Origin: Phycomyces nitens
Taxonomy: Eukaryota; Mucoromycota; Mucoromycetes; Mucorales; Phycomycetaceae
Assembly: GCA_022702545.1 (NCBI GenBank)
Contig: JAHRBC010000002.1
Span: 558,001 to 622,000, forward strand
Length of the DNA stretch: 64,000 nucleotides
Reading direction: 5' to 3'
How positions within the stretch are numbered: position 1 is the stretch's first letter; the number at the start of each line of letters is the position of its first letter. Below, piece after piece: positions 9,482 to 22,275 of the stretch. The translations under genes were made by a program, and so were the position numbers. Below the pieces are notes generated by a model. It saw only the letters and a program-made list of their open reading frames with translations. It was not told where the DNA came from and did no database searches.

Positions 9482-12400
9482 ATGTCTTCTGCTTCCCAAA
9501 ACAACACTGCCTGTTACTGTAACAAATGCAATGGTAACCAAGAAGGGTTCTCTATGGTATCCAGACGCAATTATCAGCGTCATGCCAAAAGAGCAAGAAT
9601 TGAAGAGGCTGGACAAACTGAGAGTAGTATGTATTAATTTTATATTTACTGCGCAATAATAACCATTATTCTTTAATTGAACCTCAGGCACACAAAGTGT
9701 CATTATGGATGTTGATGTTGAGGGTAAAAAATATTTATTTGAAAACCAGTTTAAGGGCAATAAACTAATCTATTCCATATTTGTAGCAATCCCGATGTTT
9801 GAATCTGAATCCATGGAAACAATGGGCGGTCAGGCCAACCTACCTTTTTTGGATTCCGTCCCGATGTCTGACGATGATTTGGCTGACAATGAGGTCAATG
9901 GCGATGACACCGAGATTGCCAATGACAGCGACAATGGCAACAATGAAGAGAGTGATGTCGAGGAGATTGATGTTGAGGAGTTCAACGGCGAAGGTCAGTA
10001 TTGAATAACTATCATAAAGAAGCATGCCGAAATTGAGTGTTAATAATTTTCCTTTTTAAAACAGAACCCTTTGGTGCTCCTGGTATGCCCGAAAATCCAG
10101 TGCATAGGGCTATTGCCATTTTCGTTGTTCTTTTTGCATCCCATTATGCAGTCAACAAGGGCGCAGTTGTATTGATCCAGTTTGTCAATGAGCTCTTGAT
10201 GGTTTATGGACAAGACTTTCAGCTACCAACAAGTCTTGCTGGTCTTCAGAAGATGACGGGTTTTAACAATATCACCAAAGATATCAAACGATTCGTTTCT
10301 TGCCCAGATTGCCACCAGATCTACGAAGAATCTATTTCCGTTCCTCCCTTGTGTAGCTCTGTGAAAATAGGCGCAAACATAACTTGTAACTGTGAGCTGA
10401 GAAAGAAGTCGACGTCTGGTGCCATGGTTCCAAAGAAAATCTTTGTGTATCAGTCCGTCAAAGATGCACTCAAGGTTCTCTTTCTTCGTCCTGGTTTCGA
10501 GCAGAAGATCGGCCTCTGGAACGACGAGCTGAAGGTGGCAGACACCATGTGTGACGTTTACGATGGCAAGATGTGGAAGGAGTTGAAAGACAGTGATGGT
10601 CTTTCATTTGTTGCCCGCCCTCGTTCTCTTCTGTTGACTCTCAACATCGACTGGTTTCAGCCCTTCGATGGTGTCACCCACTCCTCTGGTGCCATATATT
10701 TGGCAATCAACAACTTGCCCAGAGATGAAAGGTTCAAGCCAGAGAACGTCGTCTTGGTTGGGCTAATGCCTGGACCAAAGGAGCCCAAGTCGTATGAGAT
10801 CAACAGCTATCTCAAGCCTTTGGTGGATGACCTTGAGCAGTTGTATGTTGGAATGACAATTCCAACCTTTGAGTATCGATCTGGAGCAACCGTCCGTGCT
10901 GCACTCCTAATGGTGGCATGTGATATCCCAGCAGCCAGGAAAACGAGCGGATTCACATCCCACAATAGCACCAACGCCTGCTATAAATGCAGTCGTCAAT
11001 TCAGTCGTCTTGCTGGGACAAGCAGTGTGGACTTTCGTGGTTTCAACTATCTGGAGTGGTCTATTCGTCATGGTGTCGAAAACAGGGTGCATGCTGAGGT
11101 GTGGAAGAGTGCTAGTACACCCTCAGAAAGGCATCAGCTGGAGATCGAAAATGGTGTTCGATGGTCGCAGCTGCATCGCCTTGGATACTTTGATCTAGTA
11201 TGTGGAACGATCATTGATCCCATGCACAATCTCTTTCTGGGCACGGCAAAGAGAATGATGGAAAAGTGGATTGCTGGTGGTGATATCAATAGTGGACAAC
11301 TGAACGACATGCAGCAAATCGCCAAGAAAATGACTCTCCCAGCCTCGTACAGTTCATTGACAGCGAAAATTGGAAAAGGGTTTTCATTTATGAAAGCTGA
11401 CGAATGGAAGTCCTGGGTGCTGGCGTACTCTCCCGTCTTGCTGAAAGATGTTCTCAACAATGACAAGTTCAGAAACTGGATGGACTTTGTCGATGCCTGC
11501 CGTCTCCTTGTAAAGCCATCCCTATCATTTGAAGAACTTGACGATGCCCATGACTACCTAGAGAAATTCTGTCAAAAGTGCGAGCGTCTTTACCCTCCTA
11601 GTGTCCTCACCTGCAATATGCATCTGCACCTCCATCTTCGCGAGACCATTCGTGATTTTGGACCAGTGTATGGCTATTGGCTCTTTGGGTTCGAGCGATA
11701 CAATGGTTTGCTAAAGAACGTGAGCACTAACAGAAAGGATAGTTTTGAGGCAACGTATATGAGGAATTTTGTTGAAGAATCGTACAAGGCCGATTATGTG
11801 CAAGCAGTCCTTGGATACTCCAGTAAAATCCCATTCTCTTCTGTATTTGCCAAGCTCGTCTCCTCACCCACCCTTTCACCTGCCACTGTACCAGACACCC
11901 AACGCCGATTCAACTTGCAGCACTTCTTGGACTCTTCCTTGAATCCAGAGATCTCTGTTAATGGCAATGAACCTCTTCCTTCCTCGGCCTTTCCTCTGCA
12001 ACTTGGAAAGACAACGTCAATGGGGGATGTAGACTATCCTCATTTGTTGAGTTACTACAGAGAGCAATATGGCATCGCCGAACTCACCAGCTATCAGGAA
12101 GCTTCTTCTCGGTTCTCATTTGTAGACGATCAAATAACGAAGTTGAAGTCGATCGATCTACTTGGCCAAGTCTACTGTGGAGCAAATGGATTAGGCAACC
12201 ATGGATCCTATATACAGGCGTTATATGTTGGTAGTAATGATCAGACAGTAAACGCATATACCGGCCAGATCCAATATCTCTTTATTCATAAGTTCACGCC
12301 GCCATCAACTAGTACCAACCACTGGACTCGCATGGTTCATGAAAATCAACATGTATTCGCATTTGTTAGATGGTTTGCAACAACCTCTAACAGATCGCGT

Positions 12401-12571
12401 GAGGATGAAGGTGTTGAGGTTTGCAAAAATGAATATTCCATGCCTGATCATAACAGCATCTTGCCAGTACACAGGATTTTGTTAGAAGTTGCCATTGGAG
12501 AGCACATCACTCGAACTAATAAGAGAATGATGCTTGTCATCCCTCTTCCAAAAAATCTGTGCCTAATATAA
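9482..12571 (+). CDS. Plavaka/Tnp2-like transposase of element A, 4 exons, 964 aa
   Basis: Cuts and pastes the element (family knowledge). Exons 9482-9626, 9688-9723, 9787-9993 and 10065-12571 join in one frame with no stops. Residues 1-48 hold a C-x-C-x2-C...RH zinc-binding module. Exon 3 is very acidic (DDDLADNEVNGDDTE region). The core from about residue 130 has the family blocks NIDWFQPFDG (~324), NLPRDERF with LMPGPKEP, a C-x2-C site (CYKCSRQF), IIDPMHNLFLGTAKRM (~513), MHLHLHLRETIRDFG and YWLFGFERYNG (~672). The two Asp and the Glu in those blocks are plausible DDE residues (inference). Frame intact, start at the first ATG of the zinc module. Same length class as copies B and D. Confidence 0.9.
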
Positions 12572-12694
12572 AATAAAAAATATCTTCTTCTTTTAAAGAT
12601 AACCAAAATTAAGGCACCAAAAATATACTTTATATATATTGACGGTATTACGTTCTTGGGGAAGTGGGTGAGAAAATATAAACAACAACTTTAT

Positions 12695-13860
12695 TTATAC
12701 ATCGTTTCTAAAAGCCCACTGTGGGAGGCGGGAAACCACGTCATTTGGGGCCGCTGAGTTTGACACACTCTTAAAAACCCGAGGCAAGAATTGATGGGAA
12801 TGCAAACCCATTCCATCAAGGACATGAGAGTCAACAATAGTGATGAGTCTATTAAACTGAAATACAAGTATTAATATTTTATATAACAATTCAGACACGT
12901 AACCCAGTTATTGCCTTATTATTATTTACCTCATCACTTCTCCATCCTGGGCGAACAGTACGGATGACACGTTTGGTGCCACTTTCAGATGTCTCTACAT
13001 CAGATTCACCCTCGGACATTGCCTCCCTTATGATCATGTTGGCACAATCTTTGCCCATCATCTCATTGATTGCGTCCTCATTGTCAAGGTAGGCATTCAA
13101 GCGCCGAGAATGGCTCTAAAATTCTCAGTTAATACTGCTTCTTTGATATTAAATATTTATTAGTTATTTAAAGTATATCTTACCTCGCCTGCACGGTTTG
13201 CCCTTCTTGAACGAGTGTTCACGGCAGCTTTTGCCGAAGAAGACTTCTTGTCTTTGGAACTTTGGCTCCTGAAGTTGGTGTGAAGATTCTTGTGCAAGTC
13301 ACTTCTCCTCATTCCCTTGCTCTCAAACTTGGGCTCCAAGTAGTTGAGAATCCTAACAACTAACTCCTTGTTTGGACTTTGGTTGAAAGGAACGTCTGTA
13401 TTCCACCTTGGCTTGTTATTGTTTGCCAAGATCTCTGCAGTTATTCTCGACGAAAACTTTGGCTTCCACATATATTTGCGAATCGCCGTCTGACACAGTA
13501 TATGAGATAATGAATTGATAACATACTATATAATTTGCTACTTACATAGACATCGTTGTTTGTCTGCTTGGTTGGCACAACTGGTAGAAGAGCAACAGGT
13601 GCAACAGGAATGGCAGGAGAGTTGACAAGAGCAGTGTTATGGGCACTACCCAATGCACCAATTGCTCTAATGGCTGAAGCATTACCAGCCACAACAACGT
13701 TGAGTTGAGCCTTTACAGACCCCACTTGCACTTCGACGTTTGTCATTTTGCCTTCCATCTCAGAAAGCTTTGCCATAATCTGTTCCATGTCAGGAGCAGG
13801 AGCAGAAGTAGGACCAGCAGGAGTGGGACGAGGAGCAATTGTTCTTCTTTGGTTAACCAT
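12695..13860 (-). CDS. Accessory protein of element A, 4 exons, 322 aa, function unknown
   Basis: Exons (minus) 13860-13546, 13489-13184, 13115-12930 and 12856-12695, all GT-AG and in phase 0. Residues 1-105 are Pro/Ala-rich with a short coiled coil (MAKLSEMEGKMTNVEVQV). Exon 2 (exactly 306 bases) is basic and has the block NNNKPRW then QSPNKELV, suggesting DNA binding. Exon 3 ends in an acidic MSEGESD stretch and RPGWRSDE. Exon 4 ends LPQWAFRN. Equivalent genes sit at the same place in B, C and D. It converges on the transposase with 123 bases between stops. By position it could play the role TnpA plays beside TnpD in En/Spm, but I see no sequence similarity to TnpA. Known domain: none recognised. 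Confidence 0.82.
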
Positions 13861-14089
13861 TTTCTAGAATATGATAAAGTATATTTCGATTATAATTATT
13901 AGTTTTTGTTCAATTGAAATAAAAATAGATATAATATACGTACAAAAACTGTTTGGGTGAGTGAGTAAGTAAGTGTGTGTGTGTGTGTGTGTGTGTAAAG
14001 GTAAGAGAGGTTGAATATCAAAAAGGCCGTTATATATAGGCATTTTGAATGACTATAAAGATGTTCCTCTATTGTCTTGAAGCACTGAG

Positions 14090-15095
14090 ATGCAAATCGG
14101 CCTTGATATTGTTTTTGGGCTCAATCCATCATGCTTTCCGCAGCATGCTTCAAAGGTGAAAAAAATTTCAGACTCTCTCCTTTTTCTTTGGTTCCCTTTA
14201 TTTTTCCTTTTGTTTGCTTTTTTGATATCGGCGCCTTTCTCTGGTAAGACATTTTTTATACCTCTTTATACACACAAATTAATCTCTTTTCATAGATGTG
14301 CGCTCCCATTCCAACTCATCCTTTCCACAATGGCCATCTAGACAAATACTCACTGGCCGCATTCACTGGTACCATCATCATGATAAAAATTATTTTCACT
14401 TTCTCTCTTAGATTGGCCAAACAACTTATGTAAGGATGCCATCGGCACCAGGTAAATTTTTTCTTTCAATCATACTTGTTCCCTCTCTGACTCTATTCCA
14501 TTGTAGACTGCCCTTTCTATTCACGCCATCGGCCTCCTCCATCATTCGCGATTGTAATCATAAAGGTAATATTCTTTATAAATCTCTTTTTACTTATCTA
14601 AAATATTATTCAGACTATTTATTAATAATTATTATGTGTTTTATAGACTCACTTGGGCTTCCTTTGCACACCATGCCCCCTACTTTGATAACCCATTTGG
14701 CTCCTGGTATGTAAATTAAATATATCATCACTCTGTTCACCCATATTAATTTTTATTCTCTTTTTTATAGTAAAACCCGCCACACAGCCCATCCAGCCTT
14801 ACAATTCAAGTCCCCTTTGCGCACTCTTGCCCATCTCTTGCAATGTAAGTATCTTTTGACACACAAAAATTTTCTCTTTGTACCCCATATCATTAACACT
14901 TCTTTTATCTTTTACAGAACACTCCCGCAACCCAAAAAATCACTGGATATTCATATTTTTGCAGGTATTTTTTATGTAGAAAAATATTCCATCCAAATAG
15001 CAGCAGGCAACCGGGTAGAAACGGCTAGGCCATAGGAATAGGCGTAATAGTAGACCCTAAACCTAGAAACATTCTATTCTTTCTAATAAAAATAA
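14090..15095 (+). other. Right-arm string of exon-like segments in element A (possible spliced transcript)
   Basis: Divergent from the accessory gene. A pyrimidine-rich stretch (about 14160-14240) ends in CTG followed by GTAAGA at 14245. At least six GT...AG pairs with 45-100 base introns then follow (for example acceptors near 14296, 14414, 14506, 14647, 14772 and 14919), with exons of 40-75 bases, and an AATAAA-like signal near 15086. The first segment could encode a hydrophobic peptide (LLFLWFPLFFLLFAFLI). Later exons stay open in no consistent frame. Element D has the same string, with similar last exons. It could be a non-coding or very small-protein transcript. Confidence 0.5.
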
Positions 15096-15511
15096 AAACG
15101 TAAAACATTACCAATCAATTATAAATGGGAAATCAAATAATGGGTGATATATTATTGGTCAAAAAGAATAAAGAAGATTAAATACTACACTATGAGGATG
15201 AAAAAAGTGTAGTAAAGATGTAAAATACTACAGTGTTATTCTCTCAAAATAGATTCTTTCAAAACGGAACCGCACATTTAAATGCTTAATCCCCCCATAA
15301 CCTAATTAGATATACCCGCCGAAAGTGCTACTGGACCTCAGCTGCAGCACCTCTTTCAATAATTATGCTAGCAATTATCACGACATACTGCTAGCAGCTA
15401 AGACCAGGTTGTTCTCAAGCGGAATTATATGTAGAGTCTATCATAATTCAGGTAATTACACTATTGTTTACTTATCTTTCCGCACTGGTAATCAAGCCCG
15501 TTTTTCCAGTG

Positions 15512-15796
15512 TAACTTTTCCTTTGGTCTTGATGACATCATTTTATTATTTTATTATTTCATTTTTTGGTTATTCTTTTACTTATTTTCTTTGTCTATAA
15601 AAGACATTCTTTTCTAATGAATAAACAGGAGTCAGTTTTACAATCAATTTTATGGTTATTTTATTCTTTTGAGTTTAAGCTCTCGATCTCTGAAGAGCAG
15701 TTATATTTTGCCCAGTCATTTTGGGGATATTTCTGTTGAGTTTCGTTAATCTTTTACTGGTTCTTTCATTGTTTCTTTTATATATTTTATATGTTG
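15512..15796 (+). repeat. Solo LTR F6, middle segment
   Basis: Begins with the duplicated TAA of transposon A and continues the F3-like sequence (cctttggtcttgatgaca against cctttggccttgatggca in F3). It includes TATA tctataaaag near 15596. It ends with TTG, the target duplication of transposon B. Confidence 0.9.
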
Positions 15797-16045
15797 CACT
15801 GCAAAAAATATACACTTTCATTTAGAGATATTTCAGTGGAATTAAAGGTACAAGTGTATCAAAATTGAACTCAATAAACTTTTTTATTTTCAACTGCGCC
15901 AGTAGTTTTCAGTCTGTTCTATTGGATAATAAATATGATTTACCTTTTGGTCGTTACATTTGTGTTATAAAAACTATAAAAAAAAAGCATATTTTCAAAT
16001 GGTTACCCTTTCCTGTTAATTTTTTTAAATACAAAACAACTCAAA

Positions 16046-19000
16046 ATGTCTTTTTACTCAAGCAACGAAGTTGAATGCAAGTGCTCTGTATGCTCACCAA
16101 CTGGCAAAACATTCGAGCTGGTATCAGCCCAAACATATCGCAGACATGTTGCTGATGATATTTTGCGAAGATTACAAAGACAGGATTCATGTATGTACAG
16201 ACACAAATAATTTTTTGGCGGAAATTTAATAATATTATATAATATAGCATTGGTCCCTGAAGCAATGGCCATGAATGTGAATGGCAATGGCAATGACATG
16301 GAGATTGAGACCAACATCATTGTTGAGACTCATGTTGAATGTATGTATATAATTTTATTAAAAGCTTTTAACTAATTGTTGTCTATAATATTTTGGTTTT
16401 ATAGCCCATGAAGAAATGCCAAGCTCACCTTTTGCTGAAGTTGACGATGATGCTGAGAGTGTGGAATCCGTGAATTCTGATACCTTTGAAGAGGAATATG
16501 AGACAATTGAAGGTTAGTAAAATCGCAAAATATTTTAAAAAAAATATCAGAGATATTAATTCAATAAATTAAATAGACCAATCCTTTGTCTTTGATATGC
16601 CAACCAACCCGACCCATCTATTCATTGCCTCCTTTGCTGCGTTCTTCATCTCCAAATACGTTGTCAACTCAGGTGGTGTCATATTGATCAAGTTCATTAA
16701 TGAGGTTTTGGCTCAATTTGGGCAATCGTTCTGCCTGCCATTGAGTCTGAATGCCCTCTACAATATGACGGGGTTGAATTCAGTAACAAAAGGAGTTCAA
16801 CGTTATGTGGCCTGTGGTGAATGCCACAAGATATATTCCGAGTCCGAGATGGTTCCACAGTGCTGTACTTTCAGAAAGCTTTCCGGAAATATGTGCGAAA
16901 ATGAGCTTTTCTTGGGGTCATCCAGTAGCTTGGCTCCACCAAAAAGGGTGTACATGTACAACTCGGTCACAAACACCTTGTCTTCTCTCTTCCGCCGTCC
17001 TGAATTTGAGCGCATGGTCAACCATTGGAGATTCAGACAACAAGTTCCAGACACACTGTTTGATATCTACGATGGAGCAAAGTGGGGTGCACTGAAAGAC
17101 CGAAACGATGAACAATTTGTAGCCCATGAGCGGTCTCTGATGCTCACATTGAATATTGATTGGTTTCAGCCTTTTGATGGGGTTGCTTATTCTTGTGGAG
17201 CGATCTACCTTTCAATCAATAATTTGCCAAGAGAGGAGAGGTACAAGAAGGAGAACGTAGTACTTGTTGGTTTGATGCCAGGTCCGAAAGAAGCAAGAAC
17301 AAGTGAAATCAATCACTATTTGGCCCCTCTTGTTGTCGAACTCAAGAAATTGTATGGTGGTATCATTATGCCGACCTTCCATTATCCTTCTGGTGCTCTT
17401 GTTCATGCAGCTCTTCTTTTGGTTGCTTGTGATATTCCTGCAGCTCGCAAAACATGTGGATTTACATCCCATGCCAGTACAAACGCCTGCCACAAGTGTA
17501 ATCGCAAGTTTTCTCGCCTTCCTGGAAATGCTGGAATGGACTATTCTGGGTTCGTCTTCTCAGAGTGGGTGGCTCAAACAGATATTGAAAACCATCAACA
17601 TGCTGCTGCCTGGAAGAGTGCGTCAAGTGATACTGAACAGAAGAGGATGGAAAGAGAGAATGGTGTCCGCTGGTCGGAACTCCATAATCTTGAGTACTTT
17701 AATGTAGTCGAGTGCACCATTATTGACCCGATGCATAACCTCTTTCTGGGAACTGCGAAACGTATGATGGAGAAGTGGAGATCAGCTGACCTGATTACCA
17801 ATAGACACTTGACAGAAATGCAGCAACAGGCTGAGACCATGGTCCTTCCCCCAGACTTCACGCCACTAAGAAAGAAAATTGGAAAGGATTTTCCTTTCAT
17901 GAAGGCTGATGAGTGGAGATCTTGGTGCCTGGTGTACTCCCCTGTTCTTTTGCTGGGTCGTTTACCACGCGAGAATCTGGACAACTGGATGTGCTTTGTG
18001 AATGGGTGCAGATACTTGGCAAGATCGAGCATATCCAAAGATGAATTGGCTGAGGCCCACTACTGTCTGGAGTTGTTTGGCCGTCAATGTCAGAACATAT
18101 ACGGCACAGAATTCATCTCACCTAATATGCATCTGCATCTTCATCTGCAAGAAACGATCCTGAACTTTGGGCCGGTATATGGGTACTGGTTATTCAGCTT
18201 TGAACGATATAATGGTATCTTGAAAAGCTACTCCACAAATAAGAAAGATGGCTTTGAGGGAACCTTTATGAGAAAGTACCTTGAGGATATATTCAAAGTT
18301 GATCTTGCCCGTGGAATCTTGCCATTTGTTGAAAACGAATCGCACACTTCTTTGATTTCTGAACTTGTCCATATTGCTCCTGCTGTCACCATCCCCACTA
18401 CGCCATACATTCCTTTCTCTCCTGCTGGATTCCACCTGAAGAACTTCCTTGACTCTGCCGAACGCAATATATTTGGTGTCAAAGGCAATGAACCACTGCC
18501 ACCGTCTGCCTTTCCTCTTGCTCTTGGCAACCACATGCCAATGAAAGAAGAAGAGTATGCCCACCTGCTTGAGTTCTACCGCACGTCATATGGTGATGAT
18601 CAAATAAGAGGATATCGAGATGCAGTTTTTGGGGAGACATTCATCAACAACATGATCCAGAAGATTCCTTCCATCAATCTTCTTGGCCAGGTTTATAAAA
18701 GTTGCAATGGTAGAGCCAACCGCGGATCATATATACAAGCCTTATTTGGTGAGAACAATGACCGTGGGATTAGTGCCTTCACTGGCCAAATTCAATACCT
18801 TTTTGCAAATGCCATCTTTGATCCAAGAACTGGCCAATTTGATCAGCATGTTTTTGCATACATTAAGTGGTACCGGACAGCAAGCCAAGATGTAAGAAGT
18901 GGACAAGATGTAGAGCTGTGTGAGACGACATTTACCAGAGGCGATTACCAAAACATTCTGCCAGTACACCGTATTCTGTTGTCAGTTGCCATTGGAGAGC

Positions 19001-19065
19001 ATATAACAGAAAGTGGAAACATTAAGATGCTCATTGTCCCTTTACTTAGAAAAATATACGCATAA
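16046..19065 (+). CDS. Plavaka/Tnp2-like transposase of element B, 4 exons, 944 aa
   Basis: Exons 16046-16190, 16248-16340, 16405-16512 and 16577-19065 join in frame. The N-terminal zinc-binding module is CKCSVC...YRRH (residues 11-35), followed by acidic exon 3 (EVDDDAESVESV). The core carries NIDWFQPFDGVAYSCGA (Asp ~310), LPREERYKKENVVLVGLM, CHKCNRKF, IIDPMHNLFLGTAKRM (Asp ~497) and YWLFSFERYNGILKS (Glu ~657), and C-terminal blocks for tGQIQYLF and HVFAYIKWY. Frame intact from start to stop. The convergent accessory gene stop lies 106 bases downstream. Roughly half identical to A and D by eye. Confidence 0.9.
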
Positions 19066-21263
19066 ATATATATATAATACCATTTTTTTTACTATCAACA
19101 TAATCAAAAATATTGGGAATATATGGCTTGGATAAATAAGATAGAGCAAAATAGAACAAAATAGAATATATTTAATTATTTTTTACAGCCCATTGAGGGA
19201 GTGGGACTGCTAAATCAACAGGCAGTTCAGCTTCTTTCACAGCTGCAACACGCTTCAACAATCGGGCTGCTTTCTTCTTCAAAGACTGGGAAGCAAAATC
19301 ATCAACCATGTCCAGGAACTTTTGGAGCTATATTATAATAATTAAGTATATTTAATTTTTAATATAAAGAATAATATTTAAATATATATTACCTCATCAC
19401 TTCTCCAGCTTGGTCGGTAAGCTGTGAGCTGATCTTCACCATCAGTCTCATCATCTGACATTGCGGCCTTTTGCAACACCTTGACACAGTCAGACTTTCC
19501 CATCTCTCGGTCAATCCGTTCTTTATACTTGGCATATGCACCAGAACGACGTCGAAGAAGCTAGATATTTATTTCATCAATTTAAATTAAACTATATTTA
19601 TTAAAGTGATTGCCCAAAACTTACTGCCACACCATGCTGATGCCTTCTAGATGCTAATCGTTTTTTATCTGCAGCCTCTGGAGATCTGCAAAACTGACAC
19701 ACCTGATTGCAGAAATGGTTTTTAACCATTCTGGCAAGATCGCTTGTTGCGACCCCAACAGAAGCTTCCTGGTTTCTCAGGTTGGCAATCAATACCATGG
19801 CCAAACCATGGTTGTATCCACCCTTAAAGTAGCTGGTCAGGCACCACCCTGGTTTCGCATCATTTTCAGCTTCTTTTAAAGGATCAATGTGTTTAAAATC
19901 TGGCTTTTTCAAGTAACCATTGATCATTTTCTATGAATAAAGCATTTAATATATTTACCATCACTATGTTTTCTAACAAAACTTACAGATATCTGACGAT
20001 GTCTTTTTCCAGGAACATGATTCTCCTCCAAAAGGGATCGAAAATCTGGCATCCTCTGGATCTCTACTGCCGTGTTTTGGCTGACTGGAGTGGTGCTGAT
20101 GGCTGTCTGGGCATCAACAATCACTGCAAAAATACCCCCGATTCCCATATGTGTAGTTGATACAGTAGGTATGGGATATAAAGGTCAATTTTCTAGCTCA
20201 GGCCCTTTTTTGTGAGTTCAGAGAGAAAAAATATTTTTGATGGATTTTATTGGGTGTAGGCGATTGTGTAGCATGAAAAAAATAATTATTAAACTCAAAG
20301 TATATCAAATAAACTGTACCTGAATATATCTTCTTTACTGTTAAACCAAAACATTTCAATTATTTATTAAACAATGGCTCCTATCCGTAAATCTACAAGA
20401 ACAAAAGAATGTAGATGTTCTATTTGCAAGAACAAAGAGGGTGGATTTGATTTTCTCACAGCTCAAACATTTAAGCGTCATATGCTTAAAGAAGATGCCA
20501 AAAACAGTTTTTTCGGTGGTAGATGTAAGATATATTTTATATTTTAATTTGAAAATTATTTAATTAATAATAAATACATTTTTGAATTAAATAGTAATGG
20601 AAATTGTTGATACTGAAGAGCAATACTTTGAGGCCGTAGACAATGTAGAGGCCATGGATTTTGAGTCTGGTGGTAAGGATTTCTTAAAATTTTATTGTTT
20701 TTTTATTAAATTAATTTTTTTTACACCTGGGCAGACTTGGAAAACGGCGTTGAAGAATATGAGGGGGTACAAGAACCCATTAGAAACCTACCTCTCTCTG
20801 AGTCCGATGCCATTTTTGGTGCAGAGGATGAATGTAGCTCAGTTGGTGACTCTGACTCTGACTCTGACAGTGAAAGTGAAGACGAGATGAATGATGATGA
20901 AGGTCTGTATAGTATCTGAGCTGATAATCACTCTATCTATATAAATATTATATATTAATAGAGACATTTGGGGATTCTTTTTAATAGCCATAAAAGTAAT
21001 TTTTAAACAAATGTTACACAGAACTATTAAAAATTCGGCCTGTTTTTATTAATAATATTAAAAACGTTTTTACTAACTTGCTTTTAAAATAAACCAATCA
21101 ACCACATTATAAGCATGCTTTTATATCGCCGAATATAATACAAATTTGAAATTTATAAAGGGCATTCATATTATTCTATCTTGTTCTATTCACTCTTACA
21201 CTTATATATCTTTTCATATTTACTCAAATTTCTGGAAAATCAGTTGACAACAACCCCAACAAC

Positions 21264-22238
21264 TTGCAATTTGTTGAAGGAAGTTTAGAGCCATCTGCAA
21301 AACGTGGAAAGCTCAATGATGTAAGAAAGCTAGCTTGCATTGAAGCTATGCTTGAATACCGTCCTTTTGAGCAATTACAAGGCAATATCATCAAGGCATG
21401 GGATATGGTTCAAGACGAAGTCAACAAGAGTGATCCCAGCACCCACCCAGTTGGTATATCTACAATCAGAAACTTTGTTCGGGACTCCAGAAAACAAATC
21501 AAAGAGAAGCATAGAAAAGAAAGAGGGGATACTGGTACCAATGATTCAGAAACTACTCTGGAAAACCGAGTTCTTTCCTTGGATCAATTGGTATGCTTTT
21601 TTAATATACAGTCTTATATATGCTTATTTGAAATTTTATTTGCTTATGAATATTAGATGACAGCTGTAGAGTTGAAGAAGAGTAAGGATGATGAAGATGC
21701 AGCACAGAGCATTGCTAGGAAGAGAGATGCGGAAGTAATGATGAGTGTCAGAGCATTGCAAGGGACAATCAAGAAGAAGAAGGAGACTCTTATTAGAGTC
21801 CCCACACAATCACCACAACAGGCATGGATGGATAGTGAGCAATCCAATGCAAGTGGCAGGACTTCCACTTCTCAAGAGATTCCTACTAAAAGAGTTCCAA
21901 TGTATCAAAGGCTTAGTCCCAGGGAATCTCTTGAGAAAGACATTGCATTGGCAATGGAAGCAGATGAGAGGGAGAGAGCTCGTCAGCACAAGCTGGCCGA
22001 CGAAATGATGAAGGTGATGCTTGAGATGAAGCAAGAGCTTCGTGAGGTCAAGCAAGAGCTTTGCGAGACCAAGCAAGAGCTTCGTGTGGTCAAGCAAGAG
22101 CTTTGCGAGACCAAGCAAGAGCTTCATGTGGTCAATGAACGATTGGGAAAGCTAGAAAATAGTAGCAGAAGTCCCTATCCCTCTGCCTACCAGCAACCTT
22201 CTGGGACATCTTATCCCTTTTTCTACCATCCACAGTAG
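21264..22238 (+). CDS. Harbinger Myb/SANT-like DNA-binding partner protein, 2 visible exons
   Basis: Exon 21264-21590 joins exon 21657-22238 in phase 0 (LSLDQL then MTAVELKK). The first ~80 residues (ACIEAMLEYRPFEQLQG, then STIRNFVRDSRKQI) resemble the trihelix/Myb-like domain of Harbinger partner proteins that bring the nuclease to the element ends (family knowledge). The second exon has a coiled coil of seven-residue repeats (KQELREV, KQELCET alternating, 22020-22140) for oligomerisation, then a Pro/Tyr tail. No in-frame ATG exists at 21264 (TTG there). A splice acceptor AG is at 21242-21243, so the first coding exon may lie upstream and is not identified. Confidence 0.75.
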
Positions 22239-22275
22239 TAAACGTTTTTAAAAAAAAAACATTTATAAATCAATT

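Larger units (their letters stand above)
9240..15511 (+). mobile_element. Transposon A: complete CACTA-type (Plavaka/Tnp2-like) element, 6,272 bp
   Basis: Left end CACTGGAAAAATGGGC; the right end read inverted is CACTGGAAAAACGGGC. Similarity extends over about 30 bases. A 3-base duplication TAA is at 9237-9239 and 15512-15514. An empty copy of the target is present in LTR F3. It carries an intact transposase (plus strand), an intact accessory gene (minus strand, convergent) and a right arm with exon-like segments. CACTG ends and 3-base duplications fit the EnSpm/CACTA superfamily. A is the best candidate for an autonomous element in the window. Confidence 0.93.

Noticed and set aside
20108..20148. 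Start codon at 20148 for B's accessory gene
   Set aside because: It lies in the left end of element C; the true first exon is at 29256-28966 on the far side of C.
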